Positions 12,897-25,000 of a stretch of DNA of 64,000 nucleotides are shown here, one piece after another. The DNA is from Mesostigma viride. Its lineage: Eukaryota > Streptophyta > Mesostigmatophyceae > Mesostigmatales > Mesostigmataceae. The notes below the pieces were generated by a model. That model did no database searches, had not been told where the DNA came from, and saw nothing but the letters and a program-made list of their open reading frames with translations. A program made the position numbers and the translations under genes. The DNA lies in NCBI GenBank assembly GCA_009746045.1, contig RPFO01000764.1, positions 254,501 to 318,500 on the forward strand, in the 5' to 3' direction. The stretch's first letter is position 1, and each line of letters begins with the position of its first letter.

Positions 12897-13190
12897 ATTT
12901 ACCACTTTTTATCACTTTTTACCACCTTTTTACCACCTCGAGGTGGTAAAAGAGGTCTAAGGGTGGTAAAAAGTGATAAAAAGTGATAAAAAGTGATAAA
13001 AAGTGATAAAAAGTGGTAAAAAAGTGGGTATATTTTACCACTTTTTACCACTTTGTGGTAAAAAGTGGTAAAGTGGTGGTAAAAGGCTTGTGCAAGTGGT
13101 AAAAAGTGATAAAAAGTGGTAAAACCGAAGAAGTGATAAAAAGTGGTAAAAAATACCACATGAGCATGCACACAAGTGGTAAAAACACAA
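12897..13190. repeat. Left subterminal repeat array (GTGGTAAAA type)
   Basis: More than 20 copies of TTTTTACCAC or its complement, mixed with the ATCAC variant, occur in both directions. They make potential hairpins around 12885-12955 and 13020-13075. The array mirrors the one at 15845-16115. Confidence 0.9.
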
Positions 13191-13439
13191 GTGCTAAACC
13201 GACAAAAATGTCAGGCGTAAAACGACAAGAAAAGCATCTTTATTCATTCAATCATCAAAATATTGGCATGGTTGTCAGGTGAACCTGCTACATATGGTGT
13301 TTGTCAACCGTAGGAGACTTCTTGCGCCTGCGCCTGCCCCAACAGTATACCACGAGAAAAATCATGAGCTTTATTTCATTAAGTCATTAATGTGAAAAAA
13401 AACTCAGCACCACTAAGGTGCATTATAGGGTTATCATAC

Positions 13440-13745
13440 AATATAGCCAATGTACCATCAAAGCCGCGAGCCACGAGGTAGCCATGGCTGACAGCGGAGA
13501 TCATAACTTTCTCGTTTGGGCACCGAAATCGGCTGTGAACATCACAATCGCTTCGTCTTTCTAAGACGCACACGCTGATATAATTTTCCGAAGCTATTGC
13601 GCAATATGTGATGAGCAAACGCTCCTCGACACAGGCAGCCTGGCGGCTGCGCTAAGCCCTGAAAATACGTCTGCAGCTCCGGCTGCAGCCTCGCCCTCAG
13701 GTCCGGAAGGCAGTGGTGACACTAGTCGGGCACTGGTGGTCGCCC
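13440..13745 (+). pseudogene. Truncated LINE ORF1 fragment inside the DNA transposon
   Basis: The stretch aligns with 39037-39318, the 5' leader and first ~45 codons of the ORF1-only LINE. The shared parts include CCACGAGGTAGCCATGGCTG, the ATG context GATGAGCAAACGC, and the Ala/Ser-rich N-terminus. It carries many substitutions and small shifts and stops abruptly after the equivalent of codon ~45. It is an older, 3'-truncated relative. Confidence 0.8.
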
Positions 13746-14224
13746 AGAGCCCTCATTTGATGCCCAGCACGTTGAACGCGTTGTGTCGGCACAGCGACCC
13801 CCCCTGCATTCAAACAAAGGCACACCGATAACCAAGAAAAGACTATGCAAATGTGTAGCCTTGTTCATTGAAATTATGGCTGGCTTACGCAAAGAGCGAC
13901 TGTAAGATGACCTATACAGTGGGGCCGGAAACAGGTTGCTTGATGAGGACGTTAATCGGGCTTCGCTGGCCGGGAGTGTCTAGTGGTGAGAACCATTGCA
14001 GCGATCGCTTTCCCACCATTTACGAGGAAATAACCGCAAATGAAAAACCACTGAAACGGTCTAGCTAGTCAGTCATTACATTAGCCATATGCCATGCATG
14101 TTTCCAAACGTCCAAGAACTGCACACGGTGCAAATGCAAAAATCCGGAGGACACGACTTCATTGCTTCATATTTGTATGCAGAAGAATAAATAAGTGACA
14201 TGCATTAAGGGCCCGCCTGCATAA

Positions 14225-14374
14225 AGGGCCTGCAGTCTGATTCGGGCCCAACGGCAGCACCGCCATAGAAGATAAGGGCCGGCAGTCTGATTCGGGCCCA
14301 ACGGCAGCACCGCCATAGAAGATAAGGGCCCGCAGTCTGATGCGGGCCCCACGGCACCACCGCCATAGCAGAAC
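14225..14374. repeat. Tandem repeat, 50 bp, three copies
   Basis: The unit (GCAGTCTGATTCGGGCCCAA, then CGGCAGCACCGCCATAGAAG and ATAAGGGCCC) is repeated three times, the third copy more diverged. Confidence 0.9.
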
Positions 14375-15061
14375 TCGAAGGTGTCGTGGTGCGCGTGAAA
14401 GGTAATGTATGCCCTTTGTCGGTAGGTACCGTTGGGGTCAAATTGGGTGCCCCCGGGCCGACGCGTCAAAAGACTGAGGCCGTCGATGAGTGCCATCGTG
14501 CGGCTTGGGTAACTTCTGTTGGAAAACTTCAGGTAAGTTAACTTAATGCAAACCACTGGTCGCCCGCGTCGGGAACCGGCCCAACGGCTCTCCCGCAAAA
14601 AATTACGCGGCATACTGCATAAGTCGTCGGATCGTTACATTTCGACGGTCAAGATTTCATGATGAGGTTTGCGTTCAATTTGCCGCAGTTTGCAACCCAG
14701 AGAAAGTAGTCGTTGGACTCGTTGCCCACGATGAAACACAAACAAGCAAGCTGTTTCCGGCCCCACCGTCTAGGTCATCTAGTCGCTCTTCACGTCAGCC
14801 GGCCATTATTTCGCATGTAAGGCTACACATTTCCATCTCCATTCATATTCATAATCCTGCACGGCTCGACAGCGCGGACAAGATAACGGCAGGCTCGAGC
14901 TACCATGGTCCGGATTCTCCCGATTTCTGACCTGCGCTGGTTGTCTCCTTGATATTGGCAAAACTCTCCGGTAAGAGGTTTTTCGCAGTTTGGCTGTTTC
15001 GAAACGTTACTTAAGTGAGATGCCTTCGGATCAGGAGACTCACACAGCCGCGACATCATGC

Positions 15062-15172
15062 CAAAGGTCCTATGTTCGATCCCTTGCTGGTAGCTTCTGA
15101 GCTTTCTTATTTTCTCTGTTCCGCGGAATCTCAGATTTGGGCCGCTAGCGTTTTCACGTTTGTTGCTTTCTG
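15062..15172 (+). repeat. Dispersed ~110-bp repeat, copy 1 (SINE-like candidate)
   Basis: About 110 bp from AAAGGTCCTATGTTCGATCC to TTCACGTTTGTTGCTTTCTG matches 31801-31911 at high identity. GTTCGATCC resembles a tRNA B box (GWTCRANNC), but I could not identify an A box. See copy 2 for evidence of mobility. Confidence 0.7.
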
Positions 15173-15844
15173 ATCCGACGACAACGTTGTGGCTTGCTCG
15201 TGTGACATCTGGCGCATGGTGTGATTCATGTGTATGGGCTGCTTTGCCATAAGAGTGAGTGTTGGGTCTTAAATCGTATTCTACACATTTGCTGCATGGA
15301 CCGTTAGGTGCTGGCGAGCTCTTCCTTGTAGAATTGTGATGTCTATGTCAAGGATCTGATATCTTTTTGTTCTCTTGCATATTGTGTCGCGGCTTGCTTG
15401 GATTCTTGCAGGCACCACGGGAATGAAATGGGAGCGGTCAGCATGATGCCCTAGCAAGCGACCAGCTTCGTTAACCACTAGCTGCCATCGTATAAGATGA
15501 AAGGCAATGACGGATGTGTCATAAAGCCATAACAGTGTTGTATAGATGATTCATTAAATGATCAATGGTTACAATTTCAGAACAGCCTCTGAATGGCTAG
15601 TATGAATCGATAGGTTCTTGACGGCTATAAACATTTATTATTTAATCATTTTAATGAAGCGATTTTGATTGCCCTGATTTGACCAGTGCTGTTGATTCAC
15701 GTCCTGTTTTTTGAGATTTTTCTCACGTTTTCTCCTTTTCTCACCTTTTTTGGGTCATCTCACCCGGGCGAGAAACGTGTTTTCTCACCCATTCTCAAAG
15801 CCGAGTTCCTAGTGAGATCTATCTGCGTTTTTTCCCTCCATATT

Positions 15845-16115
15845 TTTTACCATTTTTACCACCGATTTTTTCACCTCCATGGTGGTAATTTTTTACCACC
15901 TGTTTTCACCCTCGTTTTTACCACCTGGTGGTATTTTTTTACCACGATGGCGGTCAGGTGGTAAAATGGAGGTGGTAAAGGCTTTTACCACCCCCTGTTT
16001 TACCACCTTTTACCACCTGTTTTACCCCTTTTTTACCACTTTTTATCACTTTTTATCACTTTTTACCACTTTTTACCACCGGGTGATATAGATTTTACCA
16101 CTTTTTACCACTTAT
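15845..16115. repeat. Right subterminal repeat array (TTTTTACCAC type)
   Basis: Dense TTTTACCACC, TTTTTATCAC and GGTGGTAAAA units, the counterpart of 12897-13190. The 12-bp motif GAGTTCCTAGTG occurs here at the right end and also at about 15804-15815, just before the array. Confidence 0.9.
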
Positions 16116-16136
16116 ATCACCCCCGAGTTCCTAGTG

Positions 16137-19100
16137 TCCTGACGCGGTGTTGGGTCCTGCCTGCTGGTGGACATCAAGCCAGCCGTGTGCAGATGAGTAA
16201 CCTCCTACCGTTGCTTTGCCCTGCTATGGACTTATCCTTGCTTGCATGGTGCCAGGATGGCTTGTTGTCTTGATAGTACACCATCCGTCTTTGAGCTGAT
16301 CGCTTGCACAGCATGATGGTTGTATGAATAGGACTGCTTGCACGGGGGGTCTGGCATCATGTTTGCATGGGTAGGATGTCCTTGTGGGTTGGATGATGGG
16401 CGGGATCAACGGAGCTACAACTGTGGGGCCGGCTGGAATCTTTGGCATGACAGTGATGACAATGGTTCCCACTCCGTTGCCTCTTAATTGAGGAGTTGGA
16501 CTACTGGGTGCTGGGCGGGGGCTCACATGAGCTTAGAGGTGTGGGTTTGTTGAGGGACCCATTCAGCCCTTTACCACCCTTACAACCTGCCTCATATGCA
16601 TCAGTATCCGTGGTACACTGACCTTAATACCATTTGGCAGTCTACGTGGTTCACGAACATGGTTACTACCTTCCATGCTTTGACTAGGGGGACATTGTTC
16701 AGTCTACTTGCTAGGGCCCTGCCAAGCTGAGGGTGTATCTGTTTGATGACTGATGGCCTCATCCAGCATACCCTTATGCTGCCCTACTTGTGCAACCTTG
16801 TCTTGGGCTCCTTCGATCCTAATGCCCACATTACCTTGCATGGTAGTGCCACCTGGATGGTTGCGGGGAGTGATGTTGTTGCTGGGGGCCCTGCCAAGCT
16901 TGAGCACATCAGTTGCCTGATTGGTGATTGCTTTCAGTTTGCTCTCAAGCTGCCCTGTATGCAACTCCGTCTTGGACACTTTGCTGTAGTGCCCATCCCA
17001 TCTTTAGTCATGAGGTGCATAGGACGCCGTTATAGAGAGACCCTGCAGGCCACCAGTGGGTCAGTGGGCTGAGAAACAGGCCTCCCCCACCCTTCTATGG
17101 TTGGCTGGGCCTCTGTTCCTATGCGTATTCCATGGCGTTTGTTCCTGCTAGGTTATGCTGTCAATCTTGGGAAGTTGATACCAGGATTATTACAGCTTAT
17201 TCTACGCAGAGGGGTGGAATTATTAGGCATGCTGGTAGTCTCCAGTTTACCAGTTATGCTGAGGGGGATTTGTGTGGGGAGCAGGGCGTGCAGGGGATTG
17301 GGCTGCGTCTAAACCTTGCATGGGGTAGCGTGTGCTACGCTTTACCAGTTGGGGCATACCGTTCATAATGCTGGTGAGGCATTACGGATCTTTTGCTATC
17401 CCTATCAAGGCTGTGGATGGTTTCCCAGGCATCTTATGGAGAAATAGTGTGCCTTGGCTCATAAAAAGCCACTGGCTATGGGTTGAGAGTACTAGCTACT
17501 AAGGAGATGTGGCTTTACCTCACTCTTACTCCTGTGGGTGCGACTGGAGGGGGGGAAATTTTGTTCTGGTGGGGAGGAGATCTATGAGGATCATAGCGTG
17601 GAGACACCTTGGGATTTCAGTTCATCTTTTCTGGGTCTCCTCATAGATCCCTGACTATCCTCATAGAACCTGATGGTATCCTGGTTTCGCTGGCCATCGG
17701 TGGGCTATTTTGGCTGTGCTTTGTTGCATCTCCCCAACCTGCTGACGGGTACCCACTGGAGACAACCCTGTCCACGGCCTCATGGGCGTACTTCTGAGAT
17801 AACCTTGCTCTTCATGAGGCGACCCTGTTGGCGACGTCTTCCTGCTGGATTGCTCCTGTCTCTTGGTGACTGCACTTCCACCTGGGGCGCTGTTGACGTT
17901 TCCTCGTTCCAGTTTGCGTGGACTGCCGGGTGTCAGCGGGCCTTGGACTTGCTGCAGCAGAAGCTCATGCCAGCCCTGTGTTAGGATTGAGCATTCTTGG
18001 CATCCATCCAGCCTGCTATGACCTGATGAGCCTTGGACCCTGGCAGCCCAAGTTAATTATGGGGGGTTGGCTGTATAGAGGGTTAGCCTTGCTACATGAC
18101 ACTCTGCTTCCTGCCCTGATCAAGCAGTGAGAGCTGTCAGTATTCATGGCATGGATCCCTGTGGATGACCCGTTATCCCTGGGAATGTCAGGCTTGTCCT
18201 TCACCCGTGGACTCTAGCTGAGGGAGGGTGGTGTCCCAGAACCTGGAGTGGCCTCACCTTGTTTGGCTTAGGTGCCTTGACCCTGTTGACTCCTTCCTGG
18301 ATTCATGTGGACTCATCGAATCTGACTGGGATCTGAGTTGAGTGGGATGGACTCTTGGGGGAGTTTGGTGGGACTAAGCTGAGATGACATCCAGATCTTG
18401 GTGACCAGCTTCTGAGGATAGTTGAGGGGATCTGAGCCTGGATGGCACATGGAGAGTGACTTCTGTGTTGTACCCCGACATATGACATATGGAGTTGTTC
18501 ACCTAGGGCTTGATGCCTGGTATGCACACCAGCATATACGTGGTTCATGTATGCACACCAGCCTGTATGAGAGTGGCTCCCCTTTTTGTGGCTCATCTGC
18601 TGCATAGGATGTATGCATTGTCACCAGGACCTGAGTTTGATATGAGGCCTACTGAGGGGCAGGACATGCTAGCAGCCAGTGAGTATGGGAGAGGCTTCCT
18701 ACAGGGAGCTGTTGGAGTTTCAGTTCAGAAGGGTGACTTTGATTTGGTTCCTTCTTTCTCCAGCTCAGCCAGAAGGTGTTTCCCTTTGGAGACTTCTACC
18801 TCTTTTGCAATCCCGGGTTGCCCAAGTACACTGTGGAACTTAGGGTCCGTCTGATGCCACTATGGGTGCTGGTGCCCTGATAGGTGCTAAGTGGTCTGTG
18901 GTCAAGACCTTTCTGCAGTTCTGGTGAGCGTACAGATCAGGGGTGAGCAGGCACAAGACGTCCTCTACTTGGGTGATGGACCCGGCGAGTCAGTCTGTGG
19001 TGCTCCTCTCCTGGGGCATGCTTCCGCTATGCTGTCCAGATGGTGGCAGGGGCTACTGAGACTTGCATGGTGCTGAAGGTCAGCAGGAACTGGCCAGAGT

Positions 19101-19548
19101 TGGCCCACGTGGTGGGGCAGTTTCCCATGTGTGGACCCAATGGCAAGGTGGCCTGAATGGGGATTGGTATAGCCTGTGAGGAACAGGGCTGAGAAGGAAA
19201 GGGGGGCTTTGGATTGTGGTGTGAGGGGGGGGATTCCAGGATGGATGATGGGGGGGGCTCCATTCCAGTTCTGATGTTCCAGTCCGGAGTTCCAGAATTC
19301 CAGAATGATGACGGGATGACTTCCCGTATTGCTGTGATTATCTGGGCTTGTAGTGGATAAGGATGTGACTTGTCTTCCTTAAGCACCTGTGACTAGATGT
19401 TTATGAGATAGGAGGCCCTGGCTTCAGGGATGTAAAAACCCATCTGCTTGTCCCAAGAGATGGTGGACTTCCTGTTTATTGTTGTGTTGTTCTTGTGTAG
19501 GTTGTTGTTTATTCTTCTTGGCTTCTAGGAACTGGGAGTTCCTGTCTT
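16137..19548 (+). other. Inner element, right internal region, no gene recognised
   Basis: The longest ORFs are 100-120 aa (for example 16743-17072 and 18510-18854). None shows an RT, integrase or RNase H motif. The base composition (T/G-rich on +, no frame bias) suggests non-coding filler typical of long non-autonomous LTR elements. Confidence 0.5.
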
Positions 19549-19560
19549 GAGGGGGAGATA
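19549..19560 (+). other. Polypurine tract of inner element
   Basis: TGAGGGGGAGATA lies directly against the 3' LTR start (TGTAACAACC), which is the expected plus-strand primer position for a rightward element. Confidence 0.7.
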
Positions 19561-20260
19561 TGTAACAACCAAATGTTACATCCAAAGTTTTCCTACTGGT
19601 GACCTTATTATGAGTTCTTGGGGACAATTATTTGGATAGTTAGGAGGCTTCGACGTATGATTGATATTGGGCCTGCTGAGATCTGTCGAATTATTGTTCT
19701 ACCCTCATTGGTCGTGGCCTGATCCACGTGGGGTACTTTGTATGGTTTAGTTCAGCCAGTCATAGATTCTCTTTAAGACTGTCGTACCTGGTGGATCTGG
19801 TTCCAGGTCACGGAGATTCTGTAGTGCTGGCCTTGTGCTGTGTTGTGGATTCTGAGGACAGGATCTTACCTTGAGTGATCCTCACTTTTGATTGGTTCTT
19901 TCGGGTTAGGGTTGAGCCGACTCTGCGTGCACGATGACTTTTATACTGATTGTGGCGGCCGTGCATGTGTGCGTACGTGAGAGCTAAAGCTATGGTGTAA
20001 TTCAAGGGTTTCCTTGTTTCATCAATCAAACAACCCTTGCCAAAAGTCAACTATAACTTCAACAGATAGTTGACTTGGATATAACTTGTCTGTTGTGTCT
20101 AACAAGGGTGGGGACTCATTCCCTTAACTGTTGAAGATCCATCTTCATTGCTTCTCTGGACGTGAAGTTATCTGTCGCGACTCCAACCCAGGTATAAAGA
20201 TCTTTTCACGCTAATGTTGATACTGAGGCTGTTGCAAACACAACATTTTTAGTCGTTACA
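19561..20260 (+). repeat. 3' LTR of inner element (700 bp)
   Basis: Same length and, as far as I can compare by eye, same sequence as 10419-11118. It is followed by the target duplication GGTCG and the resumed outer LTR. Confidence 0.95.
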
Positions 20261-20265
20261 GGTCG

Positions 20266-20821
20266 TGAGATATCTGGCACCGCGACTTGATGCCAAGCTA
20301 ATTAATACACACTTATAATGGCTAGCAATACCAATTACAAATGGATAGTTGCCCCAGGTTTAATGTGTAGGCGTATTCGCACTTATCATTCATCAAACCA
20401 AGAGGACGAGACTCTCGTCCTCGGACCAATTTCACCTAGGTCTGCCACTACGCTGGCAAGGGGCGCCGACATGGCGCCGACCTTCCAAAGCATGCAGTCC
20501 ACACAAGATCCTCGAGTCGACATCGACCCTCGCCTACAGAATCCACGCATGAGTACAATATCTCAACTAGCTATAAAGTACGCAGCGCGGCGCGACTGCC
20601 GGCACCGGCCCCTAGAAGATACACGCATACAAGAACCTAGGCCCAAAATAACTGGTCCGAATCGCCCAAACTGTCATAGTTCCATACAAAAGTCCTGACC
20701 AAGGGACAATTCCCAAATTAAGTCCAGAAATGAGTCCCAAAGTCCTACGGACTATGACAACAAGTCAAACTAGATAATTTATTCCATTGTTACGTCCGTC
20801 CAAAAGGGCCGGGACGTAACA
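20266..20821 (-). repeat. Right LTR (5' LTR) of outer element, distal part
   Basis: Continues the outer LTR after the nested element and ends GGACGTAACA. Compared with the left LTR it has an extra CCGG near 20599 and several point changes. Confidence 0.93.
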
Positions 20822-20826
20822 GAAGG

Positions 20827-22083
20827 CTCCATTATTTCGCATAACACCATGGAATTTTCAATCGTAGCAAGGTCGCCTTTACCTCGCCCGACCGGACGGC
20901 CGACCCCCTTCCGACGGGCCAAATCTAGTGGACGACGAGTATGAGAGTGGAAGTGTTCTTTATAATCGTCAGAGGAATTTGGTGCGGAAAGCAGGGCAGG
21001 CCATAACTGCGTTGTCGCGCGCAAATCGAGACTTCGCCACTTCACGTTGCATGGTGGATCAAAGTTTATATTGTGTCTTTCATGCCGAAGGCCGGTCGGG
21101 CGGACAGGCTGCATTTACGCACTGAGGGGAGCTAAGTTATGTCCTCGAAAAGTCGCATTGGCCCGGGCCTTTGCCGGGGCTCTCAGTCTTGGCGCGCGCA
21201 AGAACAACTGTACAAGGTGTGGGACCCCGGGCCCAACAATGACAGGCCTAACCCCTTGGAGCTTTTCCATGCTCTCCTGGGACGCAACAGGGTGTTTACT
21301 TGCATTCCTCACGGTGACCTTACTGACTACTGTACGCGCGTCACTTGGCTCCCCTGGTCACATAATGCTCCTTTCTAAACCTTTCACCTATCACACCACC
21401 CTCAGTTGGTAACCAGGTGGTCGATACGTGGTACCTCTTAACCTAACGAGATTCCTATTGGTTAATAAAAAATACCCATTTACCCGGAAACTCAGCGCGA
21501 AATTTTCCAGGTAAATAGGTGTACGTTTATTCCAAATATAGCCAATAGGTAATCCCTGCTAAGCCTAGGGTATCAAGATGTCAGTGGCTAAAACGGAGCC
21601 TTACTAGACCACGGAAGCCACTGGACTTCTAATGGGTTAACTCAGCGCGAAATTACGTGATGTGGCAGACTTGGGGTGACAACAGGACTGGGTGACCTGT
21701 GTCACGACAAATGCGATATGCTACCCAGCTAGTCTCGTGAATGCGTTACCGCGCGTAATTTTTACAGCTTGTTCTTTCCTCGAGCTGGTGGCGACGCATG
21801 CGTGGTCGACGCATTCCGCTTGATATGCAATTTGCTGTTTCGTTAAGGTTAAACTTGGATGTTCGGTGTATCGCCAGGCCATTGCCACAACGTTGTCCCC
21901 AGCACAATGTGCTCCCTAGGTCGAAACCCACCGCGCAACGGAGGCCGTTTGCCAGTTATATGTTGGGCTGTTAATATGAAGCGCCTCCTGGGTTTCCAGG
22001 TTGCCACGAATTGACGTCCTCGCCTTGCTTGCTACCATTGAAAACGCCGAGGAGTAGGTCATCGGTTTCGTGTTGGATCTCTC
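20827..22083. other. Spacer between LTR nest and transporter gene
   Basis: It holds the second copy of the ~70-bp repeat (20957-21030) and a recurring motif, CTCAGCGCGAAATT, at about 21491 and 21641 (related GCGCGTAATTTTTACAG near 21747). I see no coding region I would defend. The promoter of the transporter must lie at its right end; no clear TATA box was seen. Confidence 0.5.
20957..21030. repeat. Diverged repeat, right copy (partner at 1828-1893)
   Basis: Shares GTCGCGCGCAAATCGAGACT and flanking AATTTGGTGCGGAAAGCAGG-like sequence with the left copy, in the same orientation. Confidence 0.6.
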
Positions 22084-25000
22084 GTGGAAATGAATTCACA
22101 TGGGCTGACAACCGAGCCTCCAGAGGAAATCAGGATCCATCACGCACGGCCGGAGCATCAGCGCTCGCACTTTGAGGAGCTTACCGCGCCCCTGTTGTCC
22201 GTTCGGCACACCGTCGACCAGGATGAAGAAGAGCACTGCGAAGTTGTTTGCCTTCCGCTCAAGGATGGCGCATCGACGTACGCAAGCGCTACCTGCACGT
22301 TGTCCCTATTCCTCGTCGGCTCCGCCGTCCTGCCGATTCCGTACGCGTTCTCCGTCACGGGCGTGCTGCTGGGCATCCTCACAACGGCGGCCATCTGCTG
22401 GGCCAATCTGTATTCGTCGGAGCTGTTGATCCCGTACGCGGATGAACAGCACCGGCTGTTGGAAGACGTTGCCGAAAAAGCGGGGGGGCGTACCCTTAAG
22501 CTGATCACACAGGTAGGACATAGACTGACTTTGTAAGAGGCATAAAGACACGTCACGCTGCCTACAGGTAGCGCCCGGCGTACGCCTCAATCAAGTAGCT
22601 TAGTAAGATACACATCTATGCAAAGCAGGCGTCATTCTCTGTATGTCAGCCGTGTATAACCATCGACACGCCTGGGCATGGTCGTAGTCACATGCTTTAA
22701 TGTAATGGTTGTGCCTGGCACATCCCCCTCGGTTGACGTATGCACGCACGCTGGAACTCAAGCCATCATACGTATTAAGCAATACATGGCCAGGCCCTGA
22801 TGGCCTCTTGGCGCTTGGCTTTTGATTACTCCATGAGAGCCCAAGGTGGTCCACCCGGTTACCCTCGGCAATGCCACCCACTGGTCAGCCCCACTCTTTG
22901 CCTACATCACTGGATTTTAGGCATTAGGTAAGAGAGTACCAAACTATTTATTTCCCCGCCCCACGTATATGCCTCATTGCCTCTCCGCCCTTCCCTCCCA
23001 TCGCCCCCCCCTGCCCCGACCTCCCTCTGCTGGTAAACAGTTGCCCTCCCCCTTCCCCCCATTGCCTCACCCCCACCCCCCATCCCCATCCCGATCCCGA
23101 TCTCGATCTTACCGCCCACTCCTTCCCCCCCTCTCCCCCCCCTCCCCCGGCCCCCCCGCAGGTGTCCCTTCTCATCCTCCTCTACGGCTCGCTCTGCGCC
23201 AATATGTCCATTACCTCCGACCTAGCGCTCGTCGCCACTCAATCCCTCGTCCCGCTCGACTCCCCTTTCCGCCCGCTGCTGCTGGGTGACCCAGAATCCG
23301 GCGACCGCTTGCTCATCCTGGGCACTGTCTTCATCCTCCTCCCGCTCTGCCTGCCCAAGCGCATCGACAGCTCGCGGTTCTCTGGTGCAGCCGGCGCGTT
23401 TGTCCTGCTGGCGATTGCGGGGACGGTCGTCAGTAGCTCCGTTTCGCACGGGCTGCCGGGCCTGCACACGCCCGGTGGCGCATGGTGGCGCGTCTCGCGC
23501 AACTTCCCCTCGGCGGCGGCAATTATCGGGTAACTGCGCTCGGTGGTCATATGTGCTGGGCATGGAACGGCGCTGGGCATGGAACGGTGTTGGGGTAGTG
23601 GCTGTGTGCGTGCGGGGTAGCTGTGATCGTTGGGTAAATGTGTGTGATCGTGGCACTGGTGGGGTGGTACTGATGCTCGTGGTGGCGTAGCTGCAATTGT
23701 CGGGTACATACCAACTGCTTTGCGTCGCAAGCCTTGTGAAGGTCGGATTTCGTTTCTCTTGACATGCGCTGGACCATCGCTAATCAAGGTATCGTTTTGG
23801 GGTCGTACTTTGGGGTGGTTAGGGCATGAGATTATTGAGTAGGTGCTGGGATCAGGCGCGTGTGGTACTGTTGTGTGCCTGGCGATGTCGGTGTGTCTGC
23901 TAGTGTTCCCTGTCCCCCTCCCCCCGCCCCCACAGCACCCTTCTCAACCCACCACTTCACGTATCCCTATATCAATCGGCATTTCCCCCCCTCCCCCCTC
24001 AGCCCGATTCCCCCCCCCCACACACACATTCCCGGTTGCCTGCTTGCTCTACCCCTGCGTACGAGGCAAGGGAGTGCCGCACTACCTGGATTGGTTTTGG
24101 GGTAAACACTATTCTTGATGGCGTTTGCCTCAATGTGGGGCATAACATGACACATTGCGTGTTGCTATGGCCGGTATACCTGCCAAGTGTCCATGTCCCG
24201 TGGACAGTGGCCCGCTGTAAACAGACGGGAGCGCAGAATTGATGAATGTATTAATGAAACAGACGGGAGGCGTTGCTTCTTTTCATCATTCTGGGTGATC
24301 CCATTTTCGGCCCCGGGTCAACCCCACTTGCGGCGCTCTTACAATACCGGCCCACCTCTCTTCTCCCCTCTCTCTCCTTCCCTCTCACTCCTTCGCTCTC
24401 TCTACTTCCTCTTTCTCTCCTTCCCTCTCCCTCCTTCCCTCTCTCTTGCTCCTGTCTCTCTCTCTCCTGTCTCTCTCCCCTCCATCACGTGGCCCCGCCT
24501 CACCTCCTTGTCCCCACCGATCCGACCGTCCCGTCTGCTTTCCTCGCCATGGCCGGCCTTGGCCCACCAGGTACAGCAGCTACATGCAGCCGGTCGTGCT
24601 ACCCATGCTTCGCGAGATGGCACCCGGGAAAGAGGGCCGCAGTGCACTGGTGGCCGCCATGCGCACAGCCATGGTCTTCTCCGCCTTCATCTACCTGCTC
24701 GTCGGCATCTTCGGTTTCCTGGATTTCGGCGCCGATGCACGCGGCGATGTGCTGTCCATGTACACAGGCACGTGGCCGATGATTCTAGACGCCGTAACCG
24801 CGCTCTACTTGATGGCCTGCTTCCCGACCGTTCTATTCTCGGTGCGGCTCACCATCGATGAGATCATCGCTGGTGCCAACGCCGAGTTCTCCTGGGCGCG
24901 CCATGTGGTGGAGACCATCGCGTTGTTGCTGGCATCCCTGTCGGTCGCGCTGGTCATCTCTGATGTCGCATCCGTGTTCACTTTCACGGGCGCCACGGGC

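Larger units (their letters stand above)
12874..16136. mobile_element. CACTA-like non-autonomous DNA transposon
   Basis: The 3263-bp segment has matching inverted ends: CACTAGGAACTCGGGGGTGG at the left and the complement (CACCCCCGAGTTCCTAGTG) at the right. Ends starting CACTA are the hallmark of the CACTA (En/Spm) superfamily. Just inside each end lie dense copies, in both orientations, of GTGGTAAAA/GTGATAAAAA (12897-13190 and 15845-16115), like the subterminal transposase-binding arrays of that superfamily. No transposase ORF is present. The interior instead carries a LINE ORF1 fragment, a 50-bp tandem repeat and a dispersed repeat. The flanking triplets (CTC left, TCC right) do not form an obvious 3-bp duplication, so the exact ends are slightly uncertain. 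Confidence 0.75.
10419..20260 (+). mobile_element. Inner LTR retrotransposon, large non-autonomous type
   Basis: This 9842-bp element lies inside the right LTR of the outer element. Its LTRs begin TGTAAC and end GTTACA, and a GGTCG target duplication (10414-10418, 20261-20265) brackets it. A primer site follows the left LTR and a purine tract precedes the right one, giving + orientation. The internal 8.4 kb has no recognisable gag, protease, reverse transcriptase or integrase, even outside the CACTA-like insertion at 12874-16136. It therefore fits the class of long non-autonomous LTR elements moved by a partner's enzymes. The two LTRs look identical, pointing to a recent transposition. Confidence 0.92.

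Noticed and set aside
12897-13190. Possible CRISPR-like array of short direct repeats
   Set aside because: Units are 9-10 bp in both orientations with no regular spacers, and the context is a eukaryotic DNA transposon.
16743-17072. 109-aa ORF inside the inner LTR element, considered as a Gag or RT piece
   Set aside because: No catalytic or knuckle motif, and no continuation in neighbouring frames.
23222-23787. 182-aa and 144-aa - strand ORFs
   Set aside because: Antisense shadows of transporter exon 2 and its intron.
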